Source of the DNA: Pseudoxanthomonas dokdonensis | GTDB taxonomy: Bacteria; Pseudomonadota; Gammaproteobacteria; Xanthomonadales; Xanthomonadaceae | DNA length: 64,000 nt | Reading direction: 5' to 3' | Assembly (NCBI RefSeq): GCF_001431405.1 | Contig: NZ_LDJL01000004.1 | Span: forward strand, 372,001-436,000 | In this document: piece after piece, positions 12,544 to 24,313 of the stretch | Layout: every line of letters begins with the position of its first letter | How positions within the stretch are numbered: the first letter of the stretch is position 1 | Notes under the pieces: model-generated | Told to the model about the DNA's origin: nothing | The model's database searches: none | The model's input: only the letters and a program-made list of their open reading frames with translations | Program-made: the position numbers and the translations under genes

Positions 12544-13557
12544 ATGCTGCGTACTCTGGTGCTGACGATTCTGGCTGCTGTCGCCCCGGTGCCGGCGCTG
12601 GCAGCGCAGTCCGTGGTCTACGGGGAACGGCTGGAAGGCTTTGATTACCCGTATGAAGTCCGCGAATACGCGTTCGAGTCGCAGGGCCAGTCATTGGAGA
12701 TGGCGTACATGGACGTGGCGCCGGCGACCGCGGCCAACGGCATGACGGTGGTGCTGCTGCACGGCAAGAACTTCTGCGGCGCGACCTGGGAGGCCACGAT
12801 CAAAGAACTGGCTGGCAACGGCTACCGGGTAGTGGCGCCGGATCAGATTGGTTTCTGTCGTTCGAGCAAACCGCGCGGCTATCAGTTCAGTTTCCACCAG
12901 CTGGCAGCCAATACCCATGCGCTGTTGCAGCAGGCCGGTGTCGATAAGGCCATCATCATCGGCCACTCGATGGGCGGCATGCTGGCTACGCGCTATGCAT
13001 TGGATTTTCCGCAGGCGACCACGCAACTGGTACTGGTCAACCCGATCGGGCTGGAGGACTGGGCAGCCAAGGGCGTGCCCTACGCGAGCATCGACGCCAG
13101 CTATGCGCAGGAACGCAAGACCAGTTTCGATTCGATCAAGGCGTATCAGTCCAAGTTCTATTACGACGGCCAGTGGAAGCCCGAATACGACCGCTGGGTC
13201 GGCATGCTGGCCGGCATGTACGCCGGTCCGGGTGCCGCCAACGTGGCCTGGAACCAGGCGCAGACCTCCGACATGCTGTTCACCCAGCCGGTGGTGCATG
13301 AATTTTCACGATTGCGCGCACCGGTGCTGCTGATGATTGGCGGCAGGGACCGCACCGCGCCTGGCGCCAATCGTGCCAGCGCGAAGGTCGCCAGTACGCT
13401 GGGCGACTACCCGGCGCTCGGACGCCTGGCGGCGCGGACGATAGCCGATGCCACATTGGTCGAGTTCCCCGAACTCGGCCATTCGCCACAGGTACAGGAC
13501 CCGGCCCAGTTCCATCGTGCGCTGCTGCCGCGGCTGCGTGGAGCAGTCTCGCAATGA
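12544..13557 (+). CDS. Secreted alpha/beta hydrolase
   Basis: A 337-residue alpha/beta-fold hydrolase with an N-terminal signal peptide ending near PALAAQ. The oxyanion motif HGKNFCG is followed by a complete triad: Ser142 in GHSMGG, Asp269 in GGRDRTAP and His313 in ELGHSP. AGGAG (12533-12537) is 6 bases before ATG 12544; a GTG one codon earlier is too close to it. The stop overlaps the tadA start by four bases (ATGA). The substrate is unknown; esterase or peptidase are equally possible, with action in the periplasm. Confidence 0.88.
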   Translation: MLRTLVLTILAAVAPVPALAAQSVVYGERLEGFDYPYEVREYAFESQGQSLEMAYMDVAPATAANGMTVVLLHGKNFCGATWEATIKELAGNGYRVVAPDQIGFCRSSKPRGYQFSFHQLAANTHALLQQAGVDKAIIIGHSMGGMLATRYALDFPQATTQLVLVNPIGLEDWAAKGVPYASIDASYAQERKTSFDSIKAYQSKFYYDGQWKPEYDRWVGMLAGMYAGPGAANVAWNQAQTSDMLFTQPVVHEFSRLRAPVLLMIGGRDRTAPGANRASAKVASTLGDYPALGRLAARTIADATLVEFPELGHSPQVQDPAQFHRALLPRLRGAVSQ

Positions 13558-14036
13558 ACCCGCAGCAGGCTGACGAACACTGGATGCAGCACGCCTTGGC
13601 GCTAGCTGATCGCGCCGAGCGCGAGGACGATGAGATTCCGGTGGGCGCGGTACTGGTGTCAGCCGAGGGCGAGCTGCTGGGCGAGGGCTGGAACCGCAAT
13701 CTGGCCGAGCATGATCCATCGGCCCATGCTGAAATCGTCGCGATGCGCCAGGCGGGCAGGACGCTGGGCAACCATCGGCTGATTGGCACCACCCTGTACG
13801 TGACCCTGGAGCCGTGCGCGATGTGCGCGATGGCGCTGGTGCATGCGCGGGTGGCGCGGGTGGTCTATGCGGCCGCTGATCCCAAGACCGGTGCCTGCGG
13901 CAGCGTCTTCGATCTGATGGCCGATCCACGGCACAACCATCGCGTGGCGGTGCAGGGCGGGCTGCTGGCCGACACCGCCAGCCGCAAGCTCAGCAACTAT
14001 TTCCGCGCCAAACGCGGCAAGCCACCACTGCCATAG
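13554..14036 (+). CDS. tadA: TadA tRNA adenosine-34 deaminase
   Basis: TadA deaminates A34 to inosine in tRNA-Arg(ACG), which lets one tRNA read three codons. The 160-residue protein has the zinc-dependent deaminase signature: His58 and the proton shuttle Glu60 in the SAHAE block, then Cys88 and Cys91 in PCAMC. The C-terminal LSNYFRAKR helix is typical of TadA rather than of cytidine deaminases. The four-base overlap with the upstream hydrolase gene indicates coupled translation, though the functions look unrelated. Confidence 0.93.
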   Translation: MNPQQADEHWMQHALALADRAEREDDEIPVGAVLVSAEGELLGEGWNRNLAEHDPSAHAEIVAMRQAGRTLGNHRLIGTTLYVTLEPCAMCAMALVHARVARVVYAAADPKTGACGSVFDLMADPRHNHRVAVQGGLLADTASRKLSNYFRAKRGKPPLP

Positions 14037-14061
14037 ACGGGCAGGGCGCCGATGGCGCCTG

Positions 14062-14553
14062 CTAGGCCTGCCGGTCCTGCTTGTGCTCGACCCCGGCCTG
14101 CGCCAGCGCAGGGTTGCAGCGCGGGTCGTGGCGGTGATCCATCTCATCGTTGATGGCGGTCACCGCCAGTCCCGACTCGCGCCCCAGCAACAGGCTGGCC
14201 ACCAGCATGCACAGCACGCCAATCGCGGCCAGCACGGTGGGAATCATTCCCAGCCGGTGCTGGGCGACCGCATCCACCGCCACGAACAGGCTGGTGGCGA
14301 CGAAGAACACGATGGCCGCATACAGCAGCTGTCCGGCGCGCAGGATGATCAGGCTGCGCCGCCGCTGCATCTGGATGCGACGCTCGTACAGCATGCGTTC
14401 CTTGTCATCGCTGACGCTGGACAATTCAAGCAGCAGGGTACGGGCACGGTCGATGATCCGTGCCAGCCGGTTGTTGGCCGACAGCAGCAGCGACGCGGTC
14501 GCGGTCAGGAAGAATGCTGGCGCCAGCATGGCGGTAAGGGTGGCGTATTCCAT
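14062..14553 (-). CDS. DUF2721 membrane protein
   Basis: A 163-residue protein of the DUF2721 family, whose function is unknown. The first helix ([19 protein letters not shown]) leads into the conserved [13 protein letters not shown] block, a charged cytoplasmic segment, and two further membrane helices (about residues 72-91 and 101-121). The C-terminal tail is polar. The gene is convergent with tadA and divergent from orn, with 108 bases between the DUF2721 and orn starts. Confidence 0.8.
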   Translation of the reverse strand: MEYATLTAMLAPAFFLTATASLLLSANNRLARIIDRARTLLLELSSVSDDKERMLYERRIQMQRRRSLIILRAGQLLYAAIVFFVATSLFVAVDAVAQHRLGMIPTVLAAIGVLCMLVASLLLGRESGLAVTAINDEMDHRHDPRCNPALAQAGVEHKQDRQA

Positions 14554-14661
14554 CTGTTTGTGAGCGTCCAACGGCCGGTGGCTGACAGGGTCTGCGTTAT
14601 CATGACACGACAACAAGACAAACCTCATGGGCCGCGCTGGCGCCGCCCCAAGGAATCGCGA

Positions 14662-15234
14662 ATGAGCCAACGCCCCGAGCAGTACGACCGTTTGATCTGG
14701 ATCGACCTGGAAATGACCGGACTGGATACCGGCAATGATTCCATTCTCGAGATCGCCACCATCGTTACCGATTCGCAGTTGAACGTGCTGGCCGAGGGGC
14801 CGGAACTGGCGATCCGCCATCCCCTCGAGCGGTTGGAAGCGATGGACGACTGGAACCGCAACCAGCATCGTCATTCGGGCTTGTGGCAGCGGGTGCTGGA
14901 CAGCCAGGTCAGCATCGGCCAGGCCGAGGCGATGACCGTCGATTTCCTCAGCCAATGGGTGCCGGCCAATGCCTCACCGATGTGCGGCAACTCCATCTGC
15001 CAGGATCGCCGCTTCATGCACAGGTTGATGCCGCGGCTTGAGAAGTACTTCCACTATCGCAACCTCGATGTCAGCACCCTGAAGGAGCTGGCGCGACGCT
15101 GGGCGCCGGGTGTACTCGATGGCGTGCGCAAGCAGGCCGCGCACACCGCGCTGAGCGACGTGCGTGATTCGATCAACGAGCTGCGGCACTACCGTGATTT
15201 CATGGGTCGTTTTGGCGGTTCCGTCGCCAGCTGA
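14662..15234 (+). CDS. orn: Oligoribonuclease
   Basis: Orn degrades RNA dinucleotides to mononucleotides, including pGpG from cyclic-di-GMP turnover. The 190-residue protein belongs to the DEDDh exonucleases: Asp15 and Glu17 in [10 protein letters not shown], the Asp in NSICQDRRF, and the C-terminal [14 protein letters not shown] block with the catalytic His and Asp. ATG 14662 follows an AAGGAA ribosome site at 14650-14655. The length matches the family. Confidence 0.95.
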   Translation: MSQRPEQYDRLIWIDLEMTGLDTGNDSILEIATIVTDSQLNVLAEGPELAIRHPLERLEAMDDWNRNQHRHSGLWQRVLDSQVSIGQAEAMTVDFLSQWVPANASPMCGNSICQDRRFMHRLMPRLEKYFHYRNLDVSTLKELARRWAPGVLDGVRKQAAHTALSDVRDSINELRHYRDFMGRFGGSVAS

Positions 15235-15287
15235 AAGCCAGGAAAGGCAAGCAGGGATGATGCAATTACAACAAGGAAGGAAACGCA

Positions 15288-16012
15288 ATGGACCACACGC
15301 GCAACATTGTTCTTTCGATGGCGTTGGCCGCGGCATCATGCATCGGCCAGGCGGACGCAGCGGAGAAGAAGCCGAGCATCTACAACGTGGCCATCCTGGT
15401 CGGGCAGCACTGCGGCAAGCCGACCTGGATTAATTACGAGCCACATCCCAGCGCCAGCAAGCACAGGACACTGGCGTACTGACACTGGGCAAGACCGGCT
15501 ACCGCGTTGTTCTCTCACAATTGACCGGGTTCAGTGATTGGACGCTGATGGAGCGACTCAATGACAACTCGCGAGGGGTTGACGACAGTTACGCGCTTTT
15601 CACCCGTGACGACCTGAGTCCGTTTGAAGCAGCCTATGTCATAACGCCGTTACCTGAGCAGATGCGCGACACAGACCGGGTACTGCAGGCGTTGGTGAGC
15701 ATGCAGCAGGACAATGCCGATGGTGGCAAGGTCTCCTTTATCAAGGCTGATACGCCATTCGGGCCCGGGCTGGAGATGATCGTTGCTGGCAGGGCCGGGT
15801 CCACTTGTTTCCCAACCTCGCACTTTGTCTACGCAACCGCTGAAGCGCCGTCCATCGGAATAAGCCGATTTGTGGTTCGCGACGAGACGCTGATTGAGTA
15901 CTCGCTGGTCATGGGCTGGCCCAACGGCCTCGATCAGGATGCCATGGTCAAGCAGGCTCAGCAGCGGATGGACGCATTCCAGCGTGGACTGGTTGCTGAG
16001 CCAGGGGTGTAA
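15288..16012 (+). pseudogene. Frameshifted gene for a secreted protein of unknown function
   Basis: An AAGGAAGG ribosome site precedes ATG 15288. The first frame encodes a signal peptide (cleavage near ADAAEK) and then ILVGQHCGKPTWINYEPHPS before it stops at 15482. A second frame, open from 15434, continues as GVLTLGKTGYRVVLSQLTGF and runs to 16012 in a soluble protein of about 170 residues. The two halves join best near 15445-15460, so one gene appears split by a single-base frameshift. I do not recognise the family. A sequencing error is the main alternative to a true pseudogene. Confidence 0.6.
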
Positions 16013-16059
16013 GAGCTCCGCCACTACCGCAGGCATCTGGCGGCACTGGCGCAAGCATG

Positions 16060-16086
16060 AAAAACCCCGGCATTGCCGGGGTTTTT
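16060..16086. terminator. Bidirectional terminator
   Basis: An A5 run, a CCCCGGC stem, a 3-base loop, GCCGGGG and a T5 run form a symmetric hairpin that can stop transcripts from both sides. It lies between the convergent frameshifted gene and mscS. Confidence 0.85.
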
Positions 16087-16107
16087 GCTGGAACTGAAAC
16101 GGATGAT

Positions 16108-17043
16108 TTACTGCGGATCCACCGAGGGCTTGTGATCCGGACTGTCGAGTGAGACTCCCTCACCGGTCAGCGCCTGCAACGACTGCTTGATCTGCTCGTT
16201 GCCGGACTGATTGCCCTGGGCCAGGTGGTGGTACAGATTGACGTCGCGCTGCGGGAACGGGATGCCGATGCCGGCCTCGTCGAAGCCCAGCTTGATCTTC
16301 TCCAGCAACTCGCACTTGGTCAGGAAGAAATCGGCGTTGGCGACATGGCAGCGGATACCGAGGTTGACCGAGTTGTCGGCCAGTTCGTAGACCAGCACGT
16401 CGGCCGGCGGTTCGGCCAGGATGCGCTGATCCTGGCTCATGACATCCAGTGCAATGCCGCGTGCCTTGGCGATGCTGGCCGAGTAGCTGATGCCAACCAC
16501 CAGCTCGATGCGACGCATCACATCGGGGGTCAGGTTGATGATGGAATCGGCGGTAATCAGGCTGTTGGGCAGGACGATGGTCTGGTTGTCGGCGCCGCGC
16601 AACGTGGTCTGGAAAATACTGACTGATTCCACTTTGCCGGTCTCGCCGGCAATCGTCACCAGGTTGCCGACCCGGAACGGCTTCAGCGACACCAGCATCA
16701 CCCCGGAGGCAACATTGGAAAGCGAGTCCTTCAGCGCCAGACCGATGGCCAGGCCGGCGGCACCAAGCACGGCGAAGAACGATGTCACCGGGATGCCGAA
16801 GATCGGCATGATGGTCAGCACCACCAGCACCAGCAGGATCACGTAGACCAGCTTGTTCAGGAACAGCACCGCGGTGGTATCGAGGTTGGCCCGTTCCATG
16901 GCGCGCGAACTGATCCCGGCTATCCAGCGGGCCATGCGGATACCCACGTAAAGGATGACCAGCGCCGCGACCAGCTTGATCACATACGGCAGCAGCACAT
17001 GCCCCCAGCCATTGGCCTCAATGGCCTTCAACCAACTTTCCAT
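16108..17043 (-). CDS. mscS: MscS small-conductance mechanosensitive channel
   Basis: MscS opens under membrane tension on hypo-osmotic shock and releases solutes. The 311-residue protein has three membrane helices (about residues 19-41, 62-83 and 88-110). The pore-lining TM3 shows the Gly/Ala-rich pattern FFAVLGAAGLAIGLALKDSL. The beta domain and the alpha/beta domain ending GIGIPFPQRDVNLY follow. A C-terminal extension of about 40 polar residues goes beyond the E. coli length. The channel is in the inner membrane. Confidence 0.93.
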   Translation of the reverse strand: MESWLKAIEANGWGHVLLPYVIKLVAALVILYVGIRMARWIAGISSRAMERANLDTTAVLFLNKLVYVILLVLVVLTIMPIFGIPVTSFFAVLGAAGLAIGLALKDSLSNVASGVMLVSLKPFRVGNLVTIAGETGKVESVSIFQTTLRGADNQTIVLPNSLITADSIINLTPDVMRRIELVVGISYSASIAKARGIALDVMSQDQRILAEPPADVLVYELADNSVNLGIRCHVANADFFLTKCELLEKIKLGFDEAGIGIPFPQRDVNLYHHLAQGNQSGNEQIKQSLQALTGEGVSLDSPDHKPSVDPQ

Positions 17044-17082
17044 TCCCTGTCACCTCGTTTGTCGTTTTTGCCGGCACCAATG

Positions 17083-17107
17083 ACAAGCCCCGCATCGCGG
17101 GGCTTGT
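17083..17107 (-). terminator. Hairpin downstream of ppsA
   Basis: A perfect 11-base inverted repeat with a 3-base loop lies between the ppsA stop and the mscS start, both on the minus strand. The T tract after it is poor (TTGTCATT), so it may be a weak terminator or an RNA-stabilising hairpin. Confidence 0.5.
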
Positions 17108-17171
17108 TGGTTGTGACAACCATGTTAGTCGAGTCGTCATTAAGATGGCGACTACGGCCTTTAAGCGGGAT

Positions 17172-19562
<2,391 letters not shown>

Positions 19563-19687
19563 GCGCTATGCTCCAAATCGGGATGCCTGCGCGCCGAAGG
19601 ACCGACGGCACGGCCGTGTCGTGGGGAAAGGAGCGATATGATGACGTGCAGACCAATTGCATACAAGCTTGATTTGACGAGGTATAC

Positions 19688-20533
19688 GTGGTGACTGAAG
19701 CAAATTCCGAGGAAGCGGCCGTGCGGCCGGTGTTCTACGTCTCCGATGGCACCGGTATCACCGCCGAGACCATCGGCCACAGCCTGCTGACCCAGTTCAC
19801 CGGAACCCGCTTCCAGACCGACCGCATATCGTTCGTCGACGATGAGGAAAAAGCGTTGGACGCGGCCGATCGGATCCGTCGCGCCGGCGAAAAGGCCGGT
19901 AGCCGGCCGATCGTGGTCAATTCATGCGTGGACCCACGGTTGAGCGCGGCGCTGGCGCAGAGCGGGGCGCTGATGCTGGACGTATTCGCACCGTTCATCG
20001 AGCCGCTGGAGCGCGAACTGGGCGCGATGCGCCAGGCCCGGGTCGGCCAGGCCCACGGCATCGTCGATTTCGACACCTATCACCGCCGCATCAACGCGAT
20101 GAATTTCGCCCTGACCCATGATGATGGCGTGGCCATCAACTACGACGAGGCCGACGTCATCCTGGTCGCCGTCTCGCGGGCCGGCAAGACGCCGACCTGT
20201 GTCTATCTGGCGCTGCATTACGGGATTCGCGCGGCCAATTATCCGTTGACCGATGGCGATCTGGAGACCGACCGCCTGCCGGCGCGGCTGCGGCCTTACC
20301 GGCGCAAACTGTTCGCCCTGACCATCGACCCCGAACGGCTGCACCAGATCCGGCAGGAACGCCGGCCCAATTCCAGCTACGCGCGGCTGGATACCTGCCG
20401 GCGCGAAGTCGCCGCCGGCGAGGCGATGTTCCAGGTCGAACGTTTGCCGACCCTCAGCACCACCAACAAATCGATCGAGGAGATCTCCAGCAAGGTGCTG
20501 TCGACCCTGGGCCTGCAACGGGAAATGTTCTGA
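19688..20533 (+). CDS. ppsR: PEP synthase regulatory protein (kinase/pyrophosphorylase)
   Basis: This DUF299-family enzyme inactivates PEP synthase by ADP-dependent threonine phosphorylation and reactivates it by Pi-dependent dephosphorylation. The 281-residue protein has the N-terminal [13 protein letters not shown] motif and the P-loop-like [11 protein letters not shown], both family hallmarks. The start is a GTG; 19688 and 19691 are both possible, with GAGG 5 or 8 bases upstream. It faces ppsA across 125 bases, which supports the assignment to PEP synthase rather than to pyruvate phosphate dikinase. Confidence 0.93.
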   Translation: MVTEANSEEAAVRPVFYVSDGTGITAETIGHSLLTQFTGTRFQTDRISFVDDEEKALDAADRIRRAGEKAGSRPIVVNSCVDPRLSAALAQSGALMLDVFAPFIEPLERELGAMRQARVGQAHGIVDFDTYHRRINAMNFALTHDDGVAINYDEADVILVAVSRAGKTPTCVYLALHYGIRAANYPLTDGDLETDRLPARLRPYRRKLFALTIDPERLHQIRQERRPNSSYARLDTCRREVAAGEAMFQVERLPTLSTTNKSIEEISSKVLSTLGLQREMF

Positions 20534-20635
20534 ATGCCGGCCGCTGGCCGGACTCTGGCAACAACCGCAGAATGGGGGCGCTGCCGCATGCTTTCAATGC
20601 TGCTCAAAGCGCCTGCGAGCGTGTAGCATCGCTGC

Positions 20636-21130
20636 ATGGATCATGCATTGGCCCGCATCGCGCGCATTCCCAAACTCAGCCGCTTCGGTTGGCTGATGGC
20701 GCTGTATGCGGAAAACCACCAGCGCCTGTCGCGGCTGTTCGACCTGCAGACGCTGGCCGTCGGCAGCTACGTGTCCTCGGTCGGTGACGGCCTGGACCTG
20801 CGGGTGGATGTCATCGAGACCCACCGCTACACGATTGAACTGCGCCTGACCTACGACATCTGCGACCCGTTGACCGGCGAGCCGGACCCGTCGGCATTCG
20901 TGCGTTTCTATCGCGATGCACACCAGGTCGAAGCCACCCACTGCTACGTGGGCCGACGCTGGCAGGATGTCATCGGTCTGTACCCGCCGCCGGCCGAAGT
21001 GGTCGGCCATCGCATGCGGATGAACACCTTCCTCGGCAAATGGCTGGAATACCTGGCCGGCCAGGGCCATGACAAGCGCACGCTGCGGCCGGTTCCGATT
21101 GGCGCGACCCGGGCGCAGGACGCGGCCTGA
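20636..21130 (+). CDS. DUF1249 (YqiB-like) protein
   Basis: A 164-residue protein of the DUF1249 family, called YqiB in E. coli, of unknown function. It has the characteristic N-terminal LMALYAENHQRL block and central LRLTYDICDPLTGEPDPS, with no membrane segment or signal peptide, so it is likely cytoplasmic. The start ATG 20636 has only a weak ribosome site. It is 102 bases downstream of ppsR. Confidence 0.82.
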   Translation: MDHALARIARIPKLSRFGWLMALYAENHQRLSRLFDLQTLAVGSYVSSVGDGLDLRVDVIETHRYTIELRLTYDICDPLTGEPDPSAFVRFYRDAHQVEATHCYVGRRWQDVIGLYPPPAEVVGHRMRMNTFLGKWLEYLAGQGHDKRTLRPVPIGATRAQDAA

Positions 21131-21189
21131 TGGCCGCTGGCGGAACCATCCAGCGCTGAAGCCGGTCCAGGCAGCCGATCCGCCGGTGC

Positions 21190-21426
21190 TCAGCCCAGGC
21201 GCATGAAACGAATGGCGTTCAAGCGGCGCTTGCCCTTGCTGGTCTTGGCCGAATCGCGACTGAGATTGATGATGTCGACGGCACCTTCGTCTTCCAGTTC
21301 CAACACGCGTTGCGCGACCTCGTCAAAGCTGCGTTCACTCAGTCCCAGCGACTCGGCGGTCCAGCGGACATCGCGGTTCAGGGGCACTTGCAGCAGCAAC
21401 TGGTCGACCAGGGGATCATCCTTCAT
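21190..21426 (-). CDS. Small conserved hypothetical protein
   Basis: A 78-residue acidic and then basic protein (starts MKDDPLVDQLL, ends LNAIRFMRLG). The core resembles a small winged-helix or HTH unit (WTAESLGLSERSFDEVAQRV), but I cannot assign a family. ATG 21426 is preceded by GGAG about 12 bases upstream; the frame is open further 5' but that part reads like noise. It lies just downstream of the tRNA block, in the same direction, after a terminator. Confidence 0.5.
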   Translation of the reverse strand: MKDDPLVDQLLLQVPLNRDVRWTAESLGLSERSFDEVAQRVLELEDEGAVDIINLSRDSAKTSKGKRRLNAIRFMRLG

Positions 21427-21593
21427 CACGGCGGGCTCCAGGCAGGGCAGCATCGGACAATGGGTTGCTGGGTATCGGTGGAACCCACACCCACAGGCCT
21501 TGGATGCCAGTGGGCGGGTGAAACGGACGTGAGCCGGAGACAGGCGGGGGACGGGCTCACTGGCCTTATAGCACGCCATCGGCCGGAAAGCAC

Positions 21594-21616
21594 AAAGCCC
21601 GGCGGAACCGGGCTTT
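21594..21616 (-). terminator. Terminator of the tRNA operon
   Basis: A 9-base stem AAAGCCCGG/CCGGGCTTT with a 5-base loop ends in a T-rich stretch on the minus strand. It lies 10 bases past the last tRNA. Confidence 0.8.
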
Positions 21617-21625
21617 GGCTGGAAA

Positions 21626-21701
21626 TGGCGTCCCCACGGGGATTCGAACCCCGGTCGCCACCGTGAAAGGGTGATGTCCTAGGCCTCTAGACGATGGGGA
21701 C
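21626..21701 (-). tRNA. tRNA-Glu (TTC), copy 1
   Basis: 76 bases including an encoded CCA. The acceptor GTCCCCA pairs with TGGGGAC; the anticodon loop CTTTCAC gives TTC; the T arm holds GGTTCGAATCC. It is identical to the copy at 21903-21978. Confidence 0.97.
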
Positions 21702-21770
21702 GCGTTAATCGGTACTGCTCGAATTGTAGAGTGCGCCAGCGGGCCTAAGCGCTGGTGCCGACACGGAACC

Positions 21771-21846
<76 letters not shown>

Positions 21847-21868
21847 GGAATTCCGGTCTTTCAACAAA

Positions 21869-21890
21869 AGAGCCCGGTTTCCCGGGCTCT
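21869..21890 (-). terminator. Terminator-like hairpin inside the tRNA block
   Basis: A 9-base stem AGAGCCCGG/CCGGGCTCT with a 4-base loop is followed on the minus strand by TTTTGTT. It sits between the two tRNA pairs, so transcription of the second pair needs read-through or its own promoter; only 22 bases separate it from the next tRNA. Confidence 0.7.
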
Positions 21891-21902
21891 CCTGTTTTTA
21901 AA

Positions 21903-21978
21903 TGGCGTCCCCACGGGGATTCGAACCCCGGTCGCCACCGTGAAAGGGTGATGTCCTAGGCCTCTAGACGATGGGGAC
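21903..21978 (-). tRNA. tRNA-Glu (TTC), copy 2
   Basis: 76 bases with encoded CCA and anticodon TTC. Sequence identical to copy 1, including the first 14 bases of 5' flank (GCGTTAATCGGTAC on the plus strand). Confidence 0.97.
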
Positions 21979-22036
21979 GCGTTAATCGGTACAGCTTGAA
22001 TTTTTTGCCACATCCAACGGGCCTAATCGTCGGATT

Positions 22037-22112
<76 letters not shown>

Positions 22113-22132
22113 ACGATGCTGGCAGGAGCGGA

Positions 22133-22161
22133 ATTGTAGACAGCCGTTTAACGAGTTGCAA
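22133..22161 (-). promoter_or_regulatory. Promoter of the tRNA operon
   Basis: On the minus strand a -35 box TTGCAA (22161-22156) and a -10 box TACAAT (22138-22133) are 17 bases apart, ideally placed before the first tRNA-Ala. The region is shared with the divergent pigment operon. Confidence 0.8.
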
Positions 22162-22234
22162 GCGATTGCGGCAAAAAAACTTTGCAACTGGCGAAATCGG
22201 TACGGGCCGGTTCAAATACACCGGTTGGATATCC

Positions 22235-22987
22235 GTGGAAGCGCAGGCGTTGAACATCGATTTTGTCGTTAACCGTTGGGCCGCGTGGGCACCGGGCGTG
22301 CAGACGCAGGCGCAATGGCAGGCATGGGCGCAAGCGCCGTGGTTGCCTGTGGGCGATGACAGTCCGGCGCTGTCGGAAGTGGCGCCAATGCAACGCCGGC
22401 GCATCGAGCGACTGGGGCGGATGGCGATCCAGACCGCTTACTGGTGCCAGTCGGCGGCAAGGGATGATCTACCGATGATCTTCGCTTCGCGCCACGGCGA
22501 TGTCGCCGGCTCGCTCAGACTGCTGGAAAGCCTGGTCAGCGAACAGGCGCTGTCGCCGACGGGCTTTGGCCTGTCGGTGCACAACGCGATTGCCGCGCTG
22601 TATTCGATCATCGAAAACCGCACCGGCAACTATCTGGCGGTGGCTGGAGGGGCGGCGACGCCGGAAGTGGCGATGGTCGAAGCGGCCGGGTTGCTGGCCG
22701 ATGGAGCCGATGAGGTGATGGTGGTCTGCTACGACGCGTCATTGCCGGATCTGTATGCGGACTTCGCCGAAGAACCCAGCGCCTTCCACGCCTGGTGCTG
22801 GCAGGTGGCCGCTGGCGACGGCAGCGACGCCATCGGCCTGAGCTGTGGCGCAGGCCAGGCCAGCACGGAGGCGCCATCGGCGCTGTTGCCGCACAACCTG
22901 GATGTATTGCGCTGGTGGCTGTCTGGAGATCGGCTATTGCAGGCCCGCGCCGATGCCAGCCACTGGCAATGGCAACGTCATGGCTGA
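22235..22987 (+). CDS. Ketosynthase-like chain-length factor of the aryl polyene cluster
   Basis: A protein of about 250 residues related to the N-terminal half of beta-ketoacyl synthases (Ketoacyl-synt_2 type). It shows GRMAIQTAYWC, FASRHGDVAGSLRLL and SPTGFGLSVHNAIAAL, but has neither a ketosynthase active-site Cys context nor the C-terminal His motifs. In known aryl polyene clusters such a protein (ApeC) pairs with a complete ketosynthase (ApeO) and is needed for chain growth. The start is uncertain: GTG 22235 or TTG 22250. It is the first gene of the operon and overlaps the next by 8 bases. Confidence 0.8.
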   Translation: MEAQALNIDFVVNRWAAWAPGVQTQAQWQAWAQAPWLPVGDDSPALSEVAPMQRRRIERLGRMAIQTAYWCQSAARDDLPMIFASRHGDVAGSLRLLESLVSEQALSPTGFGLSVHNAIAALYSIIENRTGNYLAVAGGAATPEVAMVEAAGLLADGADEVMVVCYDASLPDLYADFAEEPSAFHAWCWQVAAGDGSDAIGLSCGAGQASTEAPSALLPHNLDVLRWWLSGDRLLQARADASHWQWQRHG

Positions 22988-23768
22988 ACGCCTGGATCGC
23001 GCCTGGCGGGTATTCGGTACCGGCTTGAGCTTCCTCGCCTTTGGCGTTGGCGGCGTGTTGCTGCGGGTGCTGGTGCTGCCGCCGCTGCAATGGTGGGTAC
23101 GCGAACCGATGCGCCGGCAACGGCTGGCACGTCGGCTGGTGCAACGCAGCTTTGCCAGCCATGTCTGGCTGATGCAGCTGCTGGGGGTGATGAGTTACGA
23201 AATCCGCAACCCGCAACGGCTGCGTCGCGATGGCCTGTTGATCCTGGCCAATCACCCGACCCTGATCGATGTGGTCCTGCTGATCGCGCAGCTGCCCAAT
23301 GCCGATTGCGTGGTCAAGTCGGCGGTGGCGCGCAACCCGTTCATGCGCGGCCCGGTGCGTGCGGCCGGCTATGTCGCCAACGACGACGGCGCCGGGCTGG
23401 TCGAGGACTGCATCGCCGCGGTACGGGCCGGCGGCAATCTGGTGATTTTCCCGGAGGGGACGCGGACGCCGCGTGACGGGACGTTCAAGTTGCAGCGCGG
23501 GGCGGCCAACATTGCGGTGCGCGGACGGCTCGATGTCACCCCGGTCATCATTTCCTGCACGCCGCTGACCCTCGGTAAAGGCGAGAAATGGTATCGTGTG
23601 CCGTCGCGCAGGATGCATGTGGTCATCGATGTACTGGATGATTTGCCGGTCAGCCGGTTCCTGAATGATGTCGACCAGACCTCCGGGGGCGAAGCGCTGG
23701 CGGCACGACGTTTGACTGATTACCTCGCCCGTTTATTTTCAGGGGAATTACCGCGTGCAAGTACTTGA
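22980..23768 (+). CDS. PlsC-type acyltransferase of the aryl polyene cluster
   Basis: A 262-residue lysophospholipid acyltransferase-family protein with an N-terminal membrane helix (about residues 13-33). It has the catalytic HxxxxD motif (NHPTLID) and the acceptor-binding FPEGTRTP block. Aryl polyene clusters contain such an enzyme, probably to attach the finished acyl chain to a lipid or sugar anchor; the acceptor is not known from sequence. The ATG lies inside the end of the previous gene, and the last 14 bases overlap the next, so translation is probably coupled along the operon. Confidence 0.88.
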   Translation: MAERLDRAWRVFGTGLSFLAFGVGGVLLRVLVLPPLQWWVREPMRRQRLARRLVQRSFASHVWLMQLLGVMSYEIRNPQRLRRDGLLILANHPTLIDVVLLIAQLPNADCVVKSAVARNPFMRGPVRAAGYVANDDGAGLVEDCIAAVRAGGNLVIFPEGTRTPRDGTFKLQRGAANIAVRGRLDVTPVIISCTPLTLGKGEKWYRVPSRRMHVVIDVLDDLPVSRFLNDVDQTSGGEALAARRLTDYLARLFSGELPRAST

Positions 23769-24024
23769 GGACGAGATCAAGGAATTGATCATTTCGTCAC
23801 TATCGCTGGAAGACGTGGCGCCGGCGGATATCGATCCGACCGCTCCATTGTTCGTCGAGGGCCTGGGCCTGGACTCGATCGATGCACTGGAACTGGGCCT
23901 GGCCCTGCAGAAGCGCTACGGTGTCAGCCTGTCGGCCGACTCCCAGGAAACCCGCCGGCACTTTTCCAGCGTGCGGGCACTGGCTGAATTTGTCGCATCA
24001 CAGGGACAGGAACCGTCGCTGTAG
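23755..24024 (+). CDS. Acyl carrier protein 1 of the aryl polyene cluster
   Basis: An 89-residue acidic carrier protein with the phosphopantetheine attachment site at Ser41 in LGLDSIDALEL. It starts at GTG 23755 behind AGGGGA and overlaps the acyltransferase gene by 14 bases. Aryl polyene systems use two ACPs, one thought to carry the growing chain and the other the starter or an alternative intermediate; which role this one has is not visible. Confidence 0.93.
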   Translation: MQVLEDEIKELIISSLSLEDVAPADIDPTAPLFVEGLGLDSIDALELGLALQKRYGVSLSADSQETRRHFSSVRALAEFVASQGQEPSL

Positions 24025-24037
24025 CGAGGATTGCAAG

Positions 24038-24292
24038 ATGACCAAGAATGAATTGTTCCAGCGGATCGCCACGATCCTGCATGACACGTTTGAAATCGAC
24101 CCAGTACGGATCACGCCGGAGGCGCGGCTGTACGACGATCTGGACATCGACAGCATCGACGCGGTCGATCTGATCGTGCAGCTCAAGCCCCTGCTGGGGC
24201 GCAGCCTGCAGCCGGACTCGTTCAAGGCGGTGCGGACGGTGCAGGACGTGGTCGACGTGCTGTTCGGCCTGATCCGCGAACAAGCCGCCTGA
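24038..24292 (+). CDS. Acyl carrier protein 2 of the aryl polyene cluster
   Basis: An 84-residue acyl carrier protein with the attachment site Ser39 in LDIDSIDAVDL, which is more like fatty-acid ACPs than its neighbour. A GAGGA ribosome site precedes ATG 24038. Two ACP genes in tandem are a hallmark of aryl polyene clusters. Confidence 0.93.
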   Translation: MTKNELFQRIATILHDTFEIDPVRITPEARLYDDLDIDSIDAVDLIVQLKPLLGRSLQPDSFKAVRTVQDVVDVLFGLIREQAA

Positions 24293-24313
24293 CGCCACTG
24301 AAAGGGAGCCACC

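Noticed and set aside
19563-19687. Promoters of ppsA and ppsR in the divergent gap
   Set aside because: A TTGCAT and a TATACG are present but at poor spacing (20 bases), so no confident promoter can be given.
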